Positions 7,562 through 14,538 of a DNA stretch of 35,116 bases are shown in pieces (positions within the stretch are counted from its first letter, which is position 1; each line of letters opens with the position of its first letter). Both the position numbers and the translations under genes were made by a program. This DNA is from Candidatus Amesbacteria bacterium. GTDB taxonomy: Bacteria > Patescibacteriota > Microgenomatia > CAZETR01 > Amesbacteraceae. The notes beneath the pieces are model-generated. The model ran no database searches. It was not told the origin of the DNA and was given only the letters and a program-made list of their open reading frames with translations. The DNA lies in the NCBI GenBank assembly GCA_027331445.1, contig DAHWUD010000011.1, forward strand, positions 1 through 35,116, in the 5' to 3' direction.

Positions 7562-8176
7562 TTAGGGACGGTTATCAAGCGAGGCCCAGAGGTACCAACA
7601 GGCAATAGTCCGATACGGCCGCCATTTCTCCCCAATTTTCTGCATTTTTGCCGAAAGAGTTTTGTGGGAGCGGTTCAGGCCGTAATGACGGACAAAAGCG
7701 TTTTGGATGCCGACGTCATCCAGCGGCAGAATATCCGGGCGGCCCAGGGAAAACATCAGGCGCATTTCAGCCGACCAGCGGCCGATACCTTTGACCTGAA
7801 CCAGGTGAGAGATGACTTCCGCGTCGGACATGGCCGACAGACGGTCGAGCTGCAAAGTACCGTCGAGAACTTTGCGGGACAGATCGTGAAGGGAACGGGC
7901 TTTGGCCCAGGAGGTACCGACGGAGCGGATGCGGGCGGGTTCCTGTTTCAGAATCAATTCCGGAGTAAATTTGGCGTCGGGAAAAAGGGCGAGGAAGCGG
8001 TTATAAATAGTCCGTGCAGCCCGGCCGGAGAGCTGCTGTCCAATAATGGAGTAGACGAGGCTGGTGAACAGGTCTTTGTCCGGACGATAATCGAGGACGC
8101 CAAATTGGGAAATCAGCCGGGCCATGACCGGATCGGCGGCCCGGAGATGAGAAATAGCCGGTTTGAGGGAGCGCAT
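7562..8176 (-). CDS. HhH-GPD DNA glycosylase, AlkA/3-methyladenine glycosylase II type
   Basis: 204 residues, the single-domain core of the HhH-GPD superfamily. Visible: LVYSIIGQQLSGRAARTIYNR (helices that open the domain, about 40-60), GTSWAKARSLHDLS, the helix-hairpin-helix VKGIGRWSAEMRLMF (128-142) and the catalytic Asp in LPLDDVGIQ (Asp153/154). There is no FeS-cluster cysteine set, so it is not Nth/MutY-like. It removes alkylated bases such as 3-methyladenine, starting base-excision repair. The ATG overlaps the sigma factor stop as ATGA, so the two are translated together; repair of DNA damage may be part of that sigma factor's output. Confidence 0.92.
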   Translation of the reverse strand: MRSLKPAISHLRAADPVMARLISQFGVLDYRPDKDLFTSLVYSIIGQQLSGRAARTIYNRFLALFPDAKFTPELILKQEPARIRSVGTSWAKARSLHDLSRKVLDGTLQLDRLSAMSDAEVISHLVQVKGIGRWSAEMRLMFSLGRPDILPLDDVGIQNAFVRHYGLNRSHKTLSAKMQKIGEKWRPYRTIACWYLWASLDNRP

Positions 8177-8712
8177 CAGGATTTGAGATGAGGATAAAGG
8201 CGGGAGACGAGCGTGGCTAAGGATTTACGGGCCCGATAGAGCCGGCCTTCCACTTCCCGGGGGCCCAGATGCAGCTGCAGGCTGATTTCCTGAGAGGAGA
8301 GCCGTTCGTAGTATTTAAGCTGCAGCAAACGGCGGTATTCGGAAGGCAGCAAGTCCAGACAACGGGAAAGGGAAGTCCGCAGCTCATCGAGAGCCAATTT
8401 TTCCTCGGGAGCCAAGTCGGGAGAAAAAAGCCTGTCCAGGTTGGCGGCGGCGGGAAGAACCAAACGGGATTTCCGGTTGACTTGGCTTCGATAATAATCG
8501 GCCATCTTATTGAGGGCAATCTTACACAACCAGGTAAAATATGTACTCTTGTTGTGAAAGGTGTGAAAAGAGGTAAAAGCGGCCACAAAGGTGTCCTGGA
8601 GCACGGTTTCGGCGGCTTCCAGGTCGCCCCCGTTGCGTTTAAGGATAAATTTAAGAATGGGTTGGCCGAGGGTCTTATACAGAGAATCCAAGACGTGGGG
8701 TTTTTGGGACAT
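8176..8712 (-). CDS. ECF-type sigma-70 family RNA polymerase sigma factor
   Basis: 178 residues. Region 2 spans about 10-85 (ETVLQDTFVAAFTSFHTFHNKSTYFTWLCKIALNK, the -10 recognition and core-binding helices). Region 4 spans about 112-170 (CLDLLPSEYRRLLQLKYYERLSSQEISLQLHLGPREVEGRLYRARKSL, the helix-turn-helix that reads the -35). Regions 1.1 and 3 are absent, as in ECF sigmas. No anti-sigma factor is visible next to it; the partner gene is the AlkA-like glycosylase, coupled by ATGA overlap. An exact TATAAT lies 9 bases before its ATG, so it looks constitutively promoted by the housekeeping sigma, with leaderless or near-leaderless mRNA. Family certain; stimulus unknown. Confidence 0.93.
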   Translation of the reverse strand: MSQKPHVLDSLYKTLGQPILKFILKRNGGDLEAAETVLQDTFVAAFTSFHTFHNKSTYFTWLCKIALNKMADYYRSQVNRKSRLVLPAAANLDRLFSPDLAPEEKLALDELRTSLSRCLDLLPSEYRRLLQLKYYERLSSQEISLQLHLGPREVEGRLYRARKSLATLVSRLYPHLKS

Positions 8713-8721
8713 ATGCGTCTA

Positions 8722-8727
8722 ATTATA
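8722..8727 (-). promoter_or_regulatory. -10 box (TATAAT) 9 bases before the sigma factor start
   Basis: Minus-strand TATAAT; predicted start 2-3 bases before the ATG. The same AT-rich stretch abuts the start of the divergent small ORF at 8729, so the two could share one control region. Confidence 0.5.
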
Positions 8728-8728
8728 T

Positions 8729-8926
8729 ATGAGAACTGTCAAAATAAATTACTATCCGGAAGGCCTCTCGGTAAGCAAGGAGGTCTCGCAGGCGATTTTG
8801 AATCCGATATACGAGAGCATGGAATCGGGAAAGTCCGAGATCCGGAACCAAGCGGGGACTGCCAAGGAACAGATCAAAAACGGCTTTATGACTATGGTGC
8901 AGGGAATTCTGAGTTTGTGGGCTTAG
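8729..8926 (+). CDS. Small hypothetical protein
   Basis: A 65-codon frame filling most of the 262-base gap between the sigma factor and typA. The product (MRTVKINYYPEGLSVSKEVS...) has no membrane helix; the second half looks like an amphipathic helix (ESMESGKSEIRNQAGTAKEQIKNG) ending in LSLWA. No family recognised. It starts 16 bases from the divergent sigma gene. No Shine-Dalgarno sequence is visible; the AT-rich TAATTATAT directly in front could act as a -10 box. It could be a regulator of the sigma factor, but that rests on position only. It may also not be translated. Confidence 0.45.
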   Translation: MRTVKINYYPEGLSVSKEVSQAILNPIYESMESGKSEIRNQAGTAKEQIKNGFMTMVQGILSLWA

Positions 8927-8938
8927 GCCATCCGGGTG

Positions 8939-8944
8939 TAAAAT
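8939..8944 (+). promoter_or_regulatory. Candidate typA -10 box (TAAAAT)
   Basis: TAAAAT with TTGTGG 18 bases upstream. Predicted start near 8951, at the first bases of the hairpin 8949-8969, so the typA leader would be little more than that hairpin. Confidence 0.4.
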
Positions 8945-8948
8945 AGAC

Positions 8949-8972
8949 AAGCGCTTATAGGAAGCGCTTTTT
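8949..8972 (+). promoter_or_regulatory. Hairpin with T-run directly before the typA start
   Basis: AAGCGCTT (8949-8956), loop ATAGG, AAGCGCTT (8962-8969), then TTT; the ATG of typA is at 8975. The 8 bp stem is perfect. The only Shine-Dalgarno-like bases (AGGA, 8959-8962) lie in the loop and at the stem edge. It could be the terminator of the small ORF upstream, or a leader structure controlling typA translation or read-through. Confidence 0.6.
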
Positions 8973-8974
8973 GT

Positions 8975-10789
8975 ATGAGGCAGGATATTCGAAATATAGC
9001 CATTATTGCCCATGTGGACCATGGAAAAACCACCCTCGTCGACGGGATGCTGAAACAGACCCATACTTTTCGGGCCAACCAGGCAGAGATGAGCCAAACC
9101 ACCATCCTGGACAGTAATGACTTGGAACGGGAACGGGGAATCACTATTTTAGCCAAAAACACCGAGGTGGAATACAAAGGGGTCAAGATAAATATCATAG
9201 ATACGCCGGGGCATGCGGATTTCGGCGGAGAGGTCGAACGGGTACTGAACATGGCTGACGCCGCCTTGCTGGTGGTAGACGCAGCGGAGGGTCCCCTGCC
9301 CCAAACCCGGTTTGTGCTGCAAAAGGCGCTTCAGGCAGGGCTGAAGATAATCGTGGTCATCAACAAAGTGGATAAAAAAGACGCCCGGCCGGCCGAAGTC
9401 CTAAGGGATACGGAAGAGCTGTTTTTGAAGCTGGCCACGGCGGCCAAACACCTGGACTTTCCGGTAATTTACGCCGTGGGCAGAGAGGGTAAGGCGGGGC
9501 TGGCTCCCGACCAACTGGCCGAAGACCTGGCGCCCCTATTCGAGCTGATACTGAAGGAGGTACCAAATGCGGTAGTGAACGTGGACCAACCGGCTCAAAT
9601 GCTGGTGTCGACTCTGGATTTTGACAACCATTTAGGAAAACTGGGCATCGGGCGGGTGAGGCGGGGGGTGATCAAGGTGGGACAAAGGGTGAAACAGGTG
9701 ACGCCGGAGGGGGAAATGGGCTCCTTTACGGTGGGGAAGCTATACACCAGTAAGGGCATCGGGCGGGAAGAAATCGGCGCCGCGGTCAGCGGAGACATTG
9801 TGGCGGTGGCCGGGGTGCCGGACATCGAGATCGGACAAACTTTAACCGACGTGGATACGCCGGAAGCACTGCCGGTAATTAAAGTCGAAGAACCGACGAT
9901 AAAGATCACTATCGGACCAAATACGTCCCCATTTGCCGGGCGGGAGGGCAAATACGTCACCAGCAGACAAATCGGGGAAAGACTGATGCGGGAACGCGAA
10001 GTAAACCTGGGAATGAGGTTTACGGATTTGACCGGGGGAAAATTCGAGGTGGCGGGCCGGGGCGAATTACATCTGGCAGTGTTGATCGAAACCATGCGCC
10101 GGGAAGGCTATGAGCTGGAAGTTTCCCGACCGCAGGTAATTTTCAAGGAGGGAGAAGAACCTTACGACGAAGTGGTGATCGATGTACCCGACCAGTATGT
10201 GGGGATTATTACCACGGAAATGGGCAGCCGGAAGGGTGAAATGCAGAATATGGAGACGGATGACCGGGGGAACACCCGCATGACTTACGTTATTTCCCAG
10301 AGAAATATGATCGGAGCCCGAAACATAATTCTTACGGATACCAGGGGAACCGCAATATTTAATACTCTGTTTGCCGGATATAAACCGGTGGGGGCGGTAA
10401 CGGAAAGAACCAGAAACGGCGTGTTGGTGGCGTTTGAGACGGGAAAAGTGCTGAGCTATTCGCTGGAAAACGCCCAGGCAAGAGGCATTACTTTTGTAGA
10501 TCCGGGAGAAGAGGTGTATGAAGGCATGATTGTAGGGCTAACCACCCGGGAAAAGGATATTGATATCAATGTGACCAAAGGCAAGCACCTGACCAATACC
10601 CGGGCGGCTTCGGCTGATATCAAAACCGTGCTGACTCCGGCGACAAAATTATCACTGGAGCAGGCGCTGGATTTTATTGAAGACGACGAATTACTGGAGG
10701 TCACGCCCACATCTCTGAGGCTGCGGAAAAAATATCTGGGCAAACTGGAGCGGGTGCGGTTTGAGCGAAAAAACCGGAATACAAATTAA
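8975..10789 (+). CDS. typA: GTP-binding elongation-factor-family protein TypA/BipA
   Basis: 604 residues, the normal TypA length. GTPase motifs: G1 AHVDHGKTT (12-20), G2 RERGITI (about 49-55), G3 DTPGHADFGGEV (about 73-84), G4 NKVDK (about 127-131). Domain II and EF-G-like domains III and V follow, then the TypA-specific C-terminal domain, containing NARGITFVDPGEEVYEGMIVG and NVTKGKHLTNTRAA. TypA binds 70S ribosomes and helps ribosome assembly and growth under cold or other stress. It is the only large plus-strand gene in this region and converges on sod. The start is fixed by the conserved N-terminus DIRNIAIIAHVDHG. Confidence 0.97.
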   Translation: MRQDIRNIAIIAHVDHGKTTLVDGMLKQTHTFRANQAEMSQTTILDSNDLERERGITILAKNTEVEYKGVKINIIDTPGHADFGGEVERVLNMADAALLVVDAAEGPLPQTRFVLQKALQAGLKIIVVINKVDKKDARPAEVLRDTEELFLKLATAAKHLDFPVIYAVGREGKAGLAPDQLAEDLAPLFELILKEVPNAVVNVDQPAQMLVSTLDFDNHLGKLGIGRVRRGVIKVGQRVKQVTPEGEMGSFTVGKLYTSKGIGREEIGAAVSGDIVAVAGVPDIEIGQTLTDVDTPEALPVIKVEEPTIKITIGPNTSPFAGREGKYVTSRQIGERLMREREVNLGMRFTDLTGGKFEVAGRGELHLAVLIETMRREGYELEVSRPQVIFKEGEEPYDEVVIDVPDQYVGIITTEMGSRKGEMQNMETDDRGNTRMTYVISQRNMIGARNIILTDTRGTAIFNTLFAGYKPVGAVTERTRNGVLVAFETGKVLSYSLENAQARGITFVDPGEEVYEGMIVGLTTREKDIDINVTKGKHLTNTRAASADIKTVLTPATKLSLEQALDFIEDDELLEVTPTSLRLRKKYLGKLERVRFERKNRNTN

Positions 10790-10837
10790 TTAAAGGCGGG
10801 CGAAAAGTTCGGAAACGGGGGGCCAATTGACGACGTT
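10790..10837 (-). pseudogene. Orphan second copy of superoxide dismutase C-terminal codons
   Basis: Read on the minus strand this gives NVVNWPPVSELFARL and a TAA stop. The intact sod gene upstream ends HVVNWMRVSEIFAGLS. Over the 12 aligned codons VVNW..VSE.FA, 10 residues match but only 23 of 36 bases, with most differences at third codon positions. An in-frame TAA precedes the fragment, so it is not translated. It looks like the 3' end of another sod allele left behind a recombination junction. Confidence 0.7.
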
Positions 10838-10874
10838 TTATCCTTCGGCTCGCAGAGTTCGCTCAGGACAAGCC
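10838..10874. repeat. Short dispersed-repeat-like element at the sod 3' junction
   Basis: The plus strand reads TCCTTCGGCTCGC ... TTCGCTCAGGACAAGCC. This CCTTCG...GCTCAGGACAAG pattern resembles short repeats scattered in many bacterial genomes. It encodes the last residues and the stop codon of sod (GGCTTGTCCTGA on the minus strand) and separates it from the orphan C-terminal fragment. Only one copy is present in the window, so repeat status rests on recall of the motif. Confidence 0.5.
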
Positions 10875-11465
10875 AGCAAAAATCTCCGATACCCGCATCC
10901 AATTAACTACATGCCACCATGCAGTAATGTATTCGGCGCGCCGGTTCTGATATTTGAGATAGTAGGCATGCTCCCAGACGTCGACCGCTAAAAGCGGGGT
11001 TTGATTCTGGGACAGGGGGGAATCCTGATTCCCGGTAGAGGTGATGACCAGCCGGCCATGATCGGCGACCAGCCAAGCCCAACCGCTGCCGAATTGACCG
11101 ACGGCCGCGGCAGTAAACTTTTCCTTAAAAGTGTCCAGAGTGCCAAAGGCTGAATTCAAGGCGGACAAAAGTTTACTGTCCGGGGGCGGGGCCTGCGAAG
11201 CCATGATTTCCCAAAAGAAGCTGTGGTTGACGTAGCCGCCGCCGTTATTTTTGACTTTGGTGCGGATATCTTCAGGAACGGAGACCAAATCGATAAGGAG
11301 GTCTTCAGCGGATTTGGGGGTGAATTCTGGATGAGTAGCCAGGGCGTCGTTTAAATTTTTGGTGTAGGCGGCGTGGTGCTTATCGTGGTGCAGGTGCATC
11401 GTCTCTGCATCGATGTACGGTTCCAGAGCGGCATAGTCATACGGGAGAGCAGGTAAGGTGAACAT
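10863..11465 (-). CDS. sodA: Superoxide dismutase, Mn/Fe family (Mn-type signature)
   Basis: 200 residues, the family's normal length. Metal ligands: His26 (LHHDKHH), His81 (NHSFFW), Asp162 and His166 (DVWEHAYY). The residue pair that separates Mn from Fe enzymes reads Mn-type: Gly in NNGGGYVNHS and Gln147 in STGNQDSP. It dismutates superoxide to hydrogen peroxide and oxygen. There is no signal peptide, so it is cytoplasmic. The natural C-terminus is altered: the final AGLS and the stop come from a repeat-like element, and a diverged copy of the C-terminal codons lies just downstream. A TATAAA 8 bases before the ATG suggests its own leaderless transcript. Metal choice is a prediction. Confidence 0.95.
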   Translation of the reverse strand: MFTLPALPYDYAALEPYIDAETMHLHHDKHHAAYTKNLNDALATHPEFTPKSAEDLLIDLVSVPEDIRTKVKNNGGGYVNHSFFWEIMASQAPPPDSKLLSALNSAFGTLDTFKEKFTAAAVGQFGSGWAWLVADHGRLVITSTGNQDSPLSQNQTPLLAVDVWEHAYYLKYQNRRAEYITAWWHVVNWMRVSEIFAGLS

Positions 11466-11473
11466 GACGTTTG

Positions 11474-11479
11474 TTTATA
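11474..11479 (-). promoter_or_regulatory. -10 box (TATAAA) 8 bases before sod start
   Basis: Minus-strand TATAAA, then CAAACGTC, then ATG, with TTTACC 18 bases upstream as a weak -35. Predicted start is at or next to the start codon. Confidence 0.45.
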
Positions 11480-11525
11480 ACACATTTGTAAAACCGGGTA
11501 AAGCTTTTGATTAGAAAAAGACGAT

Positions 11526-13985
11526 TCAGTGGGATTTGGCGACGGTGAAATCCTCGGGTCCGGAGCCGGGAATAATTTCAATCGTATCCCCCGGTCTGAC
11601 GGTTTCGCCCAGGATAGCCTTGCCCAGGATGTCACCCAGAGTAATGTCAACAATGCGACGCATGGGCCGGGCCCCGAATTCCGGCTGATAGCCGTCGGTG
11701 GCCAGCTTCTGACAGAGGGCGTCGGTAATTCGCAGATGAATATCCTGTTTTTCCAGCTGGACTTGCAAATCGGCGAGCATGAGCGAGGCAATTTTCACCA
11801 GATGGTCATGGGTCAGTGATTCAAAAACGACGACGCCGTCAAAACGGTTGAGAAACTCGGGAGAAAAGATACGCTGCTTTTGGATATGATCGATAACACT
11901 TTTTTGCAGATCGGCACCGGTAACGCCGGCGGCCATCTGTTCGCGGATAAATTCGGCTCCGGCGTTGGAGGTGGCGATGACGAACAGATGGCGGCACATC
12001 ACCTGGCGGTTGAAAACATCGACAATGTAGCCTTCGTCCAGCAAGGTAAGAAAAAGGTTGAAAATTTCCGGAGATGATTTCTCGATTTCATCGAGGAGAA
12101 GAATGCTGGCGGGATGGTTTTTGATTGAGGTGGTCAAGAGACCGGGGCGGTCTAAACGCACGGAGCCGATGAGACGGCTGATACCTTCTTCACCGGAAAA
12201 TTCGGCCATATCAAAGCGGATAATACTTGATTCACTGCCGTAATAGATCTTGCCCAGAGACTTGGCGGTTTGGGTTTTGCCTACACCAGTGGGGCCAAGA
12301 AACAGGAATGAGCCCACGGGGCGTTTTTCGTTTTTAACCCCGACGCTTCTGGCCCGCAGACTTTTGGAAATAAGACTGATCGCTGTATTCTGGTTGATCA
12401 GCCCGGCGTGCAGGGCGCCCTCCAAATTGACCAGGGTTTTTTTGGTCGATTCGGTTAGGCGGTTGATAGGCATACCGGTGCGTTCGGAAACAATAACATC
12501 CACATCAGCCAGAGTGGCCACGGGGTGGTTAACCTTTCCGCTGTAAGTAGACAGGTCATCTAACAGGTCCATGACCTTGCCGGGGAAGGGCACCTCGGTG
12601 ATGTAGCGGTCGCCGGCTTCCAAAAGAGCATTGAGGACCTGAACGGTGAAAATAATATGAGTTTGCCTTTCCAGGGCGTCCGCCTCCTGGGATATAATCT
12701 GGAAGGCGTGTTCGCGGGAAACGGAAGTCACTTCAATGGGGACAAAGAATTTGCGCAGGCGGGAATTGGGGTAAATAAAACGCTCATAGTCGCCCTGAGA
12801 GGAAATGGCAATAATTTTGAGGGATTTTTTCTCCAGCGAATGCTCGAAAACATCGGTAAAATCCACACCCTCAACTGAGCGATTAGTCAGACGCTGAAGA
12901 TCTTTAATGACTAGAATGACATTGCCGGCCTGGCTAGCTTCACTGAAAATCCGGCTTAAATTGGATTTTTTCTGATTAATATCCCCGGATTCCGAGAGGA
13001 GAAAATTGTAGTCAAATTCCAGAACCCGATGATAAATAAGGTGCGGGTCCAGCTCGCCTAGGCTACTTCGCCTGGCAAATTCAAGAACCACGGTTTTTTT
13101 GCCGACATTGGGTTCGCCTTCCAGCATAACGCTTTCGCCGCCCAAAAGAGTGCGTTCGATCCGACTGACCAGTTCTTCCCGGCCGATGAGATGATGAGAA
13201 AAATTTTGGGGAGCGGACAGATCGGTGGAGTACTGGTCCAGGTTGCGGGTATAACCGAAGAGTAGTTCCAAGCCGATGCCGGGGCGGCTGTAATGCAGGG
13301 CAAAGTCTCCCAGGTCGGCCTGGGAGTGACGTTCATCCCACCACTGAGCGGCGGCCCGCAAGTCCAGAAAACCGGCCCCTTTATGGCGCAGAGAGTTTTC
13401 AGGCCAGGTGCCGGAGGAAATAAACTTGTTTAATATGTCGCTGTAGGTAGCTGCGGTAAACCCAACCAGGGAGGGAGAAGAACCGGCTAGGGACTTCAGG
13501 TCTTCGAGGGTGAGGGCGGTGTGGGCGAGAACAAATTTGCCGGCGGGATTGTCAAAAAGAATATCTATTGCCCTGGCGGGTTCGTCAGTCATGTGCTTCA
13601 GTAGATGCAGGAGAAAATGATGGCCCCGGGTCTCCCGCACGTAGTAATCGGGTAGGCCAATTAGGGGAATACAAAGCCAAAAAATCAAGCCGATGAAACC
13701 GATGGCAAAAGTTGGAATGAGGACGACCACCCCGGAAAAAATGAGGAAAAGGCGAGTGAAAGCACCGATGATCCGGGAAACTAGATTAAAGCTGACCTGC
13801 TCGAAGACTTTTCCAAAGTTGAAGCCCGCGGAATCGTCGACTTCCACTAGGCGTTTCCAGGGAGCAAACAGGCTAAACGGGAGCTGGGTCAAGGAAAAAT
13901 AATGGACTACCCAGCCCAGGGCAAACAGCCAACGCTTGAGGTAAAGCTTTAACCCCTGAGAATAATGCCAGGAAAGGAACTCCAT
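11526..13985 (-). CDS. Membrane-anchored Clp/ClpC-like AAA+ ATPase with degenerate first ATPase domain
   Basis: 819 residues. Residues 1-110 are hydrophobic, with a clear double-spanning stretch at about 78-110 (LIFSGVVVLIPTFAIGFIGLIF...), so the protein is membrane-bound. About 120-250 may be a diverged Clp N-domain. D1 (about 265-480) keeps Walker A GEPNVGKKT (290-298), but the Walker B acidic pair is lost (VILVIKDLQ, Lys361-Asp362 instead of Asp-Glu). D2 (about 510-800) looks active: GPTGVGKT (564-571), LLLDEIEK (629-636), sensor 1 Asn674, Arg finger Arg714 (FLNRFD), sensor 2 GARPMRR. The D2 loop that normally carries the ClpP-docking tripeptide reads MAAGVTGADLQ, with no recognisable LGF/IGL. 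It probably unfolds proteins at the membrane; use of ClpP is doubtful. Confidence 0.88.
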   Translation of the reverse strand: MEFLSWHYSQGLKLYLKRWLFALGWVVHYFSLTQLPFSLFAPWKRLVEVDDSAGFNFGKVFEQVSFNLVSRIIGAFTRLFLIFSGVVVLIPTFAIGFIGLIFWLCIPLIGLPDYYVRETRGHHFLLHLLKHMTDEPARAIDILFDNPAGKFVLAHTALTLEDLKSLAGSSPSLVGFTAATYSDILNKFISSGTWPENSLRHKGAGFLDLRAAAQWWDERHSQADLGDFALHYSRPGIGLELLFGYTRNLDQYSTDLSAPQNFSHHLIGREELVSRIERTLLGGESVMLEGEPNVGKKTVVLEFARRSSLGELDPHLIYHRVLEFDYNFLLSESGDINQKKSNLSRIFSEASQAGNVILVIKDLQRLTNRSVEGVDFTDVFEHSLEKKSLKIIAISSQGDYERFIYPNSRLRKFFVPIEVTSVSREHAFQIISQEADALERQTHIIFTVQVLNALLEAGDRYITEVPFPGKVMDLLDDLSTYSGKVNHPVATLADVDVIVSERTGMPINRLTESTKKTLVNLEGALHAGLINQNTAISLISKSLRARSVGVKNEKRPVGSFLFLGPTGVGKTQTAKSLGKIYYGSESSIIRFDMAEFSGEEGISRLIGSVRLDRPGLLTTSIKNHPASILLLDEIEKSSPEIFNLFLTLLDEGYIVDVFNRQVMCRHLFVIATSNAGAEFIREQMAAGVTGADLQKSVIDHIQKQRIFSPEFLNRFDGVVVFESLTHDHLVKIASLMLADLQVQLEKQDIHLRITDALCQKLATDGYQPEFGARPMRRIVDITLGDILGKAILGETVRPGDTIEIIPGSGPEDFTVAKSH

Positions 13986-14016
13986 TTGAGAAAATCATAT
14001 CATAGAGGTTGAGGTT

Positions 14017-14538
14017 TTAAGGACGGGAATAGACGCCGACGAGGTCAGCCTGGCCGATGATGTGGCCGGTCATGGCTCGGTCCAGCTGGGCACGGGAAGA
14101 ACCGGGGGGCAGGTTCAGGCTGCTATCCAGGGCAAACAGGCGAAAGTGATAATGATGCAAACCGCCGTGGGGACAGGGACCAATGTAGGCAGCTTGGCCA
14201 AAATCATTTTGGCCGGTAACGGCACTGTCAGGCAGGGGCAGGGCAAGATGAGAGGTATCGGGGGGAAGATTCCAAACCAGCCAGTGCTGCCAGGTACCGA
14301 AGGGGGAATCCGGGTCGTCAACGATTAAGACTAGGCCGGCGACGGCAGGAGGGACGTCGGAAATGTCCAGGGGCGGAGGAGTGTTTTGGCCATCACAGGT
14401 AAAGGCCGATGGGATCCGGCCGGTAGCTGCAAAAGCGGGGCTGGAAATTTGCATGGCGGGATGATGGGAAACAAGCGGAACTAAGATAATTATAACCAGT
14501 AAGCCCAACAAAAGAAAAAGATGTCTGATCTTGGTCAT
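14017..14538 (-). CDS. Exported YbhB/YbcL-type phosphatidylethanolamine-binding-fold (PEBP) protein
   Basis: 173 residues. An N-terminal membrane helix or signal (about 6-24, LFLLLGLLVIIILVPLVS) is followed by the PEBP domain: ISSPAFAATGRIPSAFTCDG, the anion-site motif VDDPDSPFGTWQHWLVWNLP (about 92-111), and GPCPHGGLHHYHFRLFALD (about 137-155). The bacterial family is called Raf-kinase-inhibitor-like, but its bacterial ligand is unknown. Its ATG overlaps the stop of the upstream His-rich exported protein as ATGA, so the two are translationally coupled and may act together outside the membrane. Confidence 0.92.
   Translation of the reverse strand: MTKIRHLFLLLGLLVIIILVPLVSHHPAMQISSPAFAATGRIPSAFTCDGQNTPPPLDISDVPPAVAGLVLIVDDPDSPFGTWQHWLVWNLPPDTSHLALPLPDSAVTGQNDFGQAAYIGPCPHGGLHHYHFRLFALDSSLNLPPGSSRAQLDRAMTGHIIGQADLVGVYSRP

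Noticed and set aside
7265-8191. 308-codon plus-strand open frame
   Set aside because: It is antisense to the DHH and AlkA-like genes, which have full family motifs; its sequence has no recognisable motif.
8739-8744. TTGACA on the minus strand upstream of the sigma factor as a -35 box
   Set aside because: Only about 11 bases separate it from the TATAAT, so it cannot pair with that -10 box.
8269-8946. 225-codon plus-strand open frame overlapping the sigma factor
   Set aside because: Antisense to well-supported sigma regions 2 and 4; only the separate frame at 8729-8926 fits the gap.
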